This document shows positions 59,082 to 64,000 of a DNA stretch of 64,000 nucleotides, piece by piece (the stretch's first letter is position 1; every line of letters begins with the position of its first letter). This stretch comes from Bradysia coprophila (Eukaryota > Arthropoda > Insecta > Diptera > Sciaridae): NCBI RefSeq assembly GCF_014529535.1, contig NW_023504014.1, positions 1,178,001 to 1,242,000 of the forward strand. The letters run 5' to 3'. A program made the position numbers and the translations under genes. The notes under the pieces are model-generated. The model saw only the letters and a list, made by a program, of their open reading frames with translations, did not search any database and was not told the origin of the DNA.

Positions 59082-62000
59082 ATGGCTGCTGTTATTCGTG
59101 TTAAACGTCGTATCGATGAACAACCACAAAATGCATTTGTTCTCAAGAAACGCAAGACTGATGACCTTTCAAACAATCACCAACATTCGAGTTTGCTATC
59201 AACCAGCTGCGAAACGAATACAATCTTGAAATTTGCTGGAACCGTTGATAGCCAGGTAAATAACTACAACATGGTGTACACACGAAAACCATTTCTTTTT
59301 CTTCGTTCCCACAATCACCATTGTTCAATGGTCGCTCATGTCAAACAATTTTTTTTTTCTTTATTCAAGGACGATTGCATTACAAGTCACATTTCCAAAT
59401 TAACCAAAGATGAAGCGAAATCATTAGCAACTAAGACAAGAGTGCCAACAAATCCAACCGACCGTTGTCGTGACGAGACAAAACAAAATTCACAGGAAAA
59501 TCGCTTCAAAATCGTAAACTGCTATCGAGCTGCGGACGAAGGGCATGGCGAAGAGTCGAAAGGTATTACTGTCGTCGATGTTGAGAGTAATACACCAGCT
59601 AAAGATGATAGCGCACAATCACTGCCAACATTATCTCCGTCGTCGTCCACGGCCGTTACATCAAGCCAACAACAGGATGCACAACAATCGACATCCAACG
59701 ATTTCGTTTACGATATTTATCTAACCGACACAAACGATCTGACTGAAATGGACACCAATTTGGTGAACGACTTATTAAGGTTTGTTTATGGTGGTCATGT
59801 GGTTATTACATCGACTGTTATTTAAATTCCGTTTTTCTTTTCTCTCGGAAAATCATCTTTTTCGTTGAATTTTTTTTTATTACAATAACGTCGTCAAGTA
59901 CTAAGAATTTAAGTATTTTTTTATAATAATAATCGGCATACCAGTGGAGACAATAAAATGTCCGCTTCTCTATATTTTATTGTCTCTTTTGTTGTGCTGC
60001 GATCAACCCCAAATTTTTTTTTTCTCTCTACCGCCTAAGTTTTTCTCTTTTTCTACAAGTTTTTTTTTGTGACTCATTGGCTCAATATATGATGTTCTTT
60101 GAATAAAATATTTTGAAAATAAAAACGTGTGTTGGCTATCATTTTTTTTGTACACTTGTAAGTCTCTCAATTCAATTTAGATGGGTCTGGCCGCCGGTTG
60201 CCTTTGTTCTCACTGATTCATTTTTGCAGTTTAGCACATTTTTATTTTCAAAATATTTTTGTGTTCAACGTGCCACTCGAATGTCAATTAATTGGACGAA
60301 TTTCTGATCGTGTTTCGTTATCTGTGTAGCTCTGTCGACTATCCTGATTGATTCAATACAGTGTTCAAAGAGCGTAATGCTTAGTTTCCTCTTACCAAAA
60401 AAAGTACTCCGTGTGAGAGACAAAATTGAATTTTTTCGATTTTTCTTTGTTTATTTGACAGTTTGCTCTCTCACGGCGCTCTAACGGCTCTCTCACGGCG
60501 TACTTTTTTTAAGTGGAATGGGCACTTAAAAGAGAGAAAAATTAACTGGTTCCGTTGGGTGATACGTCAAAATTTGTATGTAAAAGTCCAGTTAACTAGG
60601 AAAAAACCAGTTAATTTAACTGAGCTCGATGGGTGAACACTCTTTTTGACATTCTCTTTGAACACTATATACAGTGTTTAAGGAGAGCGAAAACCAGTTA
60701 AATTTAATTGGTCTCCGGGTCAGCTGTCAATTATTCATCAATGAAAAAAGAAATTGAGAATTGAGCCCAGTTTAAATTTGTATGTGATTTCTCTCATTTT
60801 GACGTGTGACCCCGAGACCAGTGTAAACAAAGTGGTCAAAAATCGCTCTCCTTAAACACTGTATTATGAAATTGGATCAGAAAATTGTCGTTAAACGCTC
60901 CCAGCAGAAATATCTGTAACGATTTACTTGAGGAATTCTTTTGAAAAACAGCCTACCAAAATCGGACATTTTTTTTCCGGCCACTGGCGATACAGTGAGA
61001 GGAAATCTGAAAATTGTAATTTGCTTACCTGTTTTTCTACCACAGTCGACGAGGCACATGACCGACCATGGTATCATCGGGTATCATTGGATAGCTGAGG
61101 TCATGTAGTTACTGGCCACCATGGGTTATATGGGTGGTCGACGCCATCTATAGTGAGCAACATCACTTTGAAAAAATTAGGATTTCATACTGAAATAAGT
61201 GAACTTTGAAGGGTGCTGTAGCTTTGCTAAAATACCTTTCGATATAAAGAAACGTTTGCTTTTAGAGTACTCTGTCTGAGCACATGCATTAGTAGTAGCA
61301 ATTACACTGATATGTCGAGAACCAGGAACTGCAACTACTCACGCATGTGAGATATCATTTGAAAGTTGAGACAGAGTGCTGTGTGACAGATGGTATTTTA
61401 GCAAAGCTACTGCACCCTCCAAAGATCATCTATTTCAGTATGAAATGCTCATTTTTTTCAGAGAGATGTTGATCACGGTAGATGTCATCGACAACCACCC
61501 ATTTTGCCCATGTTGGCCCATATATGACTTTAGCTATCAAATGATACTTTGGTCGGTCATGTGCCTCATCACCTTTGTCAGAAAAACATTGCAATTTTCA
61601 GATTTTGGTCACCTCCCACTTGCGACACAGTCACATAAAAAAGCTTCTTTCCTCTACAAAATCGCTCCGATTTCGGTAGGCTGTCCAAGAACAGAATCCA
61701 TCCTTACATTCTGCATCATTCAATAAGGGATTAGATTAGATAAGACTCGAGTGTCAGGAGGCGTTTATTGATTAAGAAGCGAAAACACAGATGAAGTATC
61801 TATTTCTCACATAAAACACGAATGATCAGTGTGGTTGTATGAGTAGATCAACTGTTAAAACTCACATTTTCAAATAAAAGCGACGTCACAGTAGTAGGGC
61901 TCGATTTTATGACTATTTGAGGCTACTAAACATAATAAGGAATCTTCGACTAAATCCTTTCTTTCTCAAAAAAAAAAGTTACAAAAAATTCAAAGTCCAA

Positions 62001-62449
62001 ACATTCTACAGTGTCTACCCGTTGAACGATGACCTATACGCCGGAAGATATGGCGGCAATGGCTACAACGATGAATCAGACACATACTCCGAAGATTCGA
62101 ATAGCGAAAGTCATTGGCGCAATGAATATCCCGACGAAGACGACGAAGGCGATGACAATGAAAGTGTCGGCGAAAGAGAAATGATGCGAGCTGTAAACAA
62201 CCTCGATATCGGTAAGTGTACTTAAGAAATTGTGTCGTAGACTCGTAAACTAAACTGAACTCCTTAGACGACGATCTATCTGATGATGACAGCATCGGTT
62301 CAGCATCAGCTGATGATGTTAATCGATTTGGCACTGCCTATGCTAAATATAAAAAGCGCGTTCTGAATCGACATAACTATTTCGATGGCGTTGTCGACGA
62401 CGATGGTGATTATATGAGTGAGTTAAGTTGTAGTGATGATTCAGATTAG
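59082..62449 (+). CDS. SLC7A6OS / Iwr1 homologue (RNA polymerase II nuclear import), 4 exons
   Basis: Iwr1 binds assembled RNA polymerase II and directs its import into the nucleus; the animal protein is called SLC7A6OS. Exons: 59082-59255, 59370-59779, 62012-62211, 62268-62449, joining in phase to 321 aa (human 309). Signatures: the N-terminal VIRVKRR segment followed by a basic KKRKTDD patch; ENRFKIVNCYRA; FVYDIYLTD, the family's best-conserved motif, at about residue 170; then SHWRNEYPDEDDE and a C-terminal run of acidic and serine residues (SCSDDSD end). Similarity between distant members is low outside these motifs, so the call rests on their order. Intron 2 (2.2 kb) is filled with MITEs and a foldback; the others are short. 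AATAAA is at 62522. Confidence 0.85.
59780..60357. other. Iwr1 intron 2, left part
   Basis: T-rich intron sequence with several AATAAA words (for example near 59953 and 60101) that could serve a short alternative transcript. No exon was recognised. Confidence 0.35.
60358..60671. mobile_element. TGTTCAAAGAG MITE interrupted by another MITE
   Basis: Left TACAGTGTTCAAAGAGCGTA and right AAAGAGAGAAAAATTAACTG to CTTTGAACACTATATA belong to the family at 28946-29303. A segment of about 150 bp with AGTACTCCGTGTGAGAGA and its mirror CTCTCACGGCGTACT interrupts it near 60380-60530. Confidence 0.65.
60670..60863. mobile_element. 194-bp MITE, TACAGTGTTTAAGGAGAGCG ends
   Basis: Ends TACAGTGTTTAAGGAGAGCG and the exact mirror. 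Inner words GGTCTCCGGGTCA and TGACCCCGAGACC also mirror. It abuts the preceding MITE and has similar but distinct termini. Confidence 0.7.
60866..61735. mobile_element. ~870-bp diverged foldback in Iwr1 intron 2
   Basis: Left words AACAGCCTACCAAAATCGGA, GGCACATGACCGACC and GGGTGCTGTAGCTTTGCTAA have mirrors in reverse order on the right (TTTCGGTAGGCTGT, GGTCGGTCATGTGCC, TTAGCAAAGCTACTGCACCC). The centre is near 61310. The arms are about 85% similar. Confidence 0.65.
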
Positions 62450-62521
62450 CGGATTGACTGTCGTCGGTGTCGTATAACTGTTACCTCAACTTTTATAAAT
62501 TGTTTAAGAGCCAATATTATT

Positions 62522-62527
62522 AATAAA
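62522..62527 (+). terminator. polyadenylation signal of Iwr1 homologue
   Basis: AATAAA 73 nt after the stop codon. Confidence 0.65.
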
Positions 62528-62799
62528 AAAAGCTTTGAATACGTTTGCGTGGTGTGTGTACTGACTCCAGAATTACTGAAGTTGTTTCGAATGAACACAT
62601 TCTATGCACTGCATTCTCTTAACTGCATACTTCATTCCTGATCCTAGAACAAACATAACTTGAGAATTTCAATCACTTCCTCTTCCAACCAAGTTTTTTT
62701 CGACTATTCATTGAAGTTTTGACGTCTTTGAGGTGACTAGGGGACCTCATATCTAGTGTCATCTAGTGTCAACACTATATAATATCGCTGAGGGTGACG

Positions 62800-63030
62800 C
62801 ATTGTGCGTCGTACGCAAAAGTTTCATAAACTAAAAATTGACTCAAAAAATTTGTGAAAGGGTGGCAGATGATTCGGTTTTCTTCCGTTTAAATTCTTTC
62901 AATACATTTTTCAACCATTTTCCTACCAACATCTGCCACTTGTGACGCTAATTTCTTTTTGTAAAATTTTCTTTCACAAATTTTTTGAGTCAATTTTTTG
63001 TTTACAAAACTTTTGCGTACGAGATATCAG
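62800..63030. mobile_element. inverted-repeat MITE, GTACGCAAAAGTTT arms
   Basis: Left arm GTACGCAAAAGTTT with AAAAATTGACTCAAAAAATT, about 55 bp, is mirrored at 62970-63025. Between the arms a second shorter mirror (GGTGGCAGATG / CATCTGCCAC) is present. No gene. Confidence 0.55.
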
Positions 63031-63168
63031 TTCTTTTGTAAGTAAGATAAAGGACTTGCGTCACATTTACCCTTTAAGGGTTTTTTTCACTGATATCACA
63101 ACTTTTGTAAGTATGTCATTTCGACAACATCAAAAAACCTAATGGAAATTAAAAAAATTCTAGAGAAA

Positions 63169-64000
63169 TCAGTCTGAATCCCAAAATTTAGGAACCAACC
63201 TTGAAACACTTCACTAATGTTGAATATAACTCAAATCCATCAAAAAATCCGATGGAAGTTAGGAAGTGCCAGAGGAATCATCTGTCATCCCAAAATTTAG
63301 GAACCAACTTTGGAACATCGAACATAACTCAAATCCATCAAAAAATCCAATGGAAGTTAGGTAGTGCCAGAGGAATCATCTGTCATCCCAAAATTTAGGA
63401 ACCAACTTTGGAATACCGAACATAACTCAAATCCATCAAAAAATACGTTGGAAGTTAGGAAGTGCCAGAGGAATCATCTGTCATCCCAAAATTTAGGAAC
63501 CAACTTTGAAACATCGAACATAACTCAAATCCATCAAAAAATCCGATGGAAGATAGGTAGTGCCAGAGGAATCATCTGTCATCCCAAAATTTAGGAACCA
63601 ACTTTGGAACACCGAACATAACTCAAATCCATCAAAAAATTCGTTGGAAGTTAGGAAGTGCCAGAGGAATCATCTGTCATCCCAAAATTTAGGAACCAAC
63701 TTTGGAACACCGAACATAACTCAAATCCATCAAAAAATTCGTTGGAAGTTAGGAAGTGCCAGAGGAAGCATCTGTCATCCCAAAATTTAGGAACCAACTT
63801 TGGAACACCGAACATAACTCAAATCCATCAAAAAATTCGTTGGAAGTTAGGAAGTGCCAGAGGAAGCATCTGTCATCCCAAAATTTAGGAACCAACTTTG
63901 GAACACCGAACATAACTCAAATCCATCAAAAAATCCGTTGGAAGTTAGGAAGTGCCAGAGGAATCATCTGTCATCCCAAAATTTAGGAACCAACTTTAAA
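63169..64000. repeat. 98-bp satellite, about 8.5 units, continues beyond window
   Basis: Tandem units containing CAAATCCATCAAAAAATCC, GTTAGGAAGTGCCAGAGGAA and TCCCAAAATTTAGGAACCAA. The first unit (from about 63169) is the most diverged; later units differ by a few substitutions, some shared by neighbouring units (for example TTCGTTGG and GAAGCATC). Overlapping 76-codon frames come from the repeat and are not genes. Confidence 0.93.

Noticed and set aside
63201-63986. Several overlapping 76-codon frames
   Set aside because: They arise from the 98-bp satellite; successive units fall in different frames because 98 is not a multiple of three.

Overview
This 64 kb window reads as nuclear DNA of an insect, most likely a fly. 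It is AT-rich, the conserved animal genes have many small introns (mostly 50-200 nt with GT..AG borders), and the spaces between genes and the few long introns are packed with short non-autonomous DNA transposons, foldback elements and satellites. A nematoceran fly would fit, but that placement is inference. There is no bacterial operon, CRISPR array, rRNA or convincing tRNA gene.

Nine protein genes can be built exon by exon, with splice phases that close. They are Derlin-1 (minus, runs off the left edge), FANCI (plus, 16 exons), a small three-finger C2H2 protein (plus, single exon), heparan sulfate 2-O-sulfotransferase (minus, 5 exons), a GH31 glucosidase II alpha-like enzyme (minus, 2 exons, one in-frame stop), a glucocerebrosidase (plus, 3 exons), Pescadillo (plus, 5 exons), Pelota (minus, 6 exons with a 10.4 kb intron) and an SLC7A6OS/Iwr1 homologue (plus, 4 exons). 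They are unrelated housekeeping or signalling genes: ER-associated degradation, interstrand-crosslink repair, heparan sulfate modification, glycoside hydrolysis, ribosome biogenesis, ribosome rescue and RNA polymerase II import. The one suggestive pair is the divergent GH31 and GH30 glycosidases at 25-34 kb. Both have a signal peptide and a C-terminal tail that looks like a GPI-anchor signal, which the usual ER and lysosomal relatives lack.

Mobile DNA, left to right: (i) 0.6-4.0 kb, nested MITEs and a 1.77 kb composite repeat just upstream of FANCI; (ii) 9.8-15.5 kb, several inverted-repeat MITEs, a 1.5 kb hAT-type element and a 1.6 kb palindrome; (iii) the HS2ST intron, with a hAT-type insertion inside another repeat and a 1.15 kb foldback; (iv) 22-24.7 kb, a hAT-type MITE and a repeat with 144-147 bp subunits; (v) 28-32 kb, inverted MITE pairs; (vi) 34.7-35.4 kb, a 19-bp satellite whose unit is almost wholly palindromic; (vii) 35.7-39.3 kb, a second copy of the repeat in iv and a hAT-type element carrying a mariner-type MITE; (viii) 42.0-43.6 and 53.8-55.4 kb, two more copies of the composite repeat; (ix) the Pelota intron, with a three-level nest of transposons and a non-LTR retrotransposon fragment; (x) the Iwr1 intron, with more foldbacks; (xi) a 98-bp satellite that runs off the right edge.

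The best candidates for something undescribed are the composite foldback/minisatellite/microsatellite family, the apparently GPI-anchored glycosidase pair with its internal stop codon, and a FANCI whose monoubiquitination lysine appears to be glutamine. Homology calls come from recognising protein families by eye; no database search was run.
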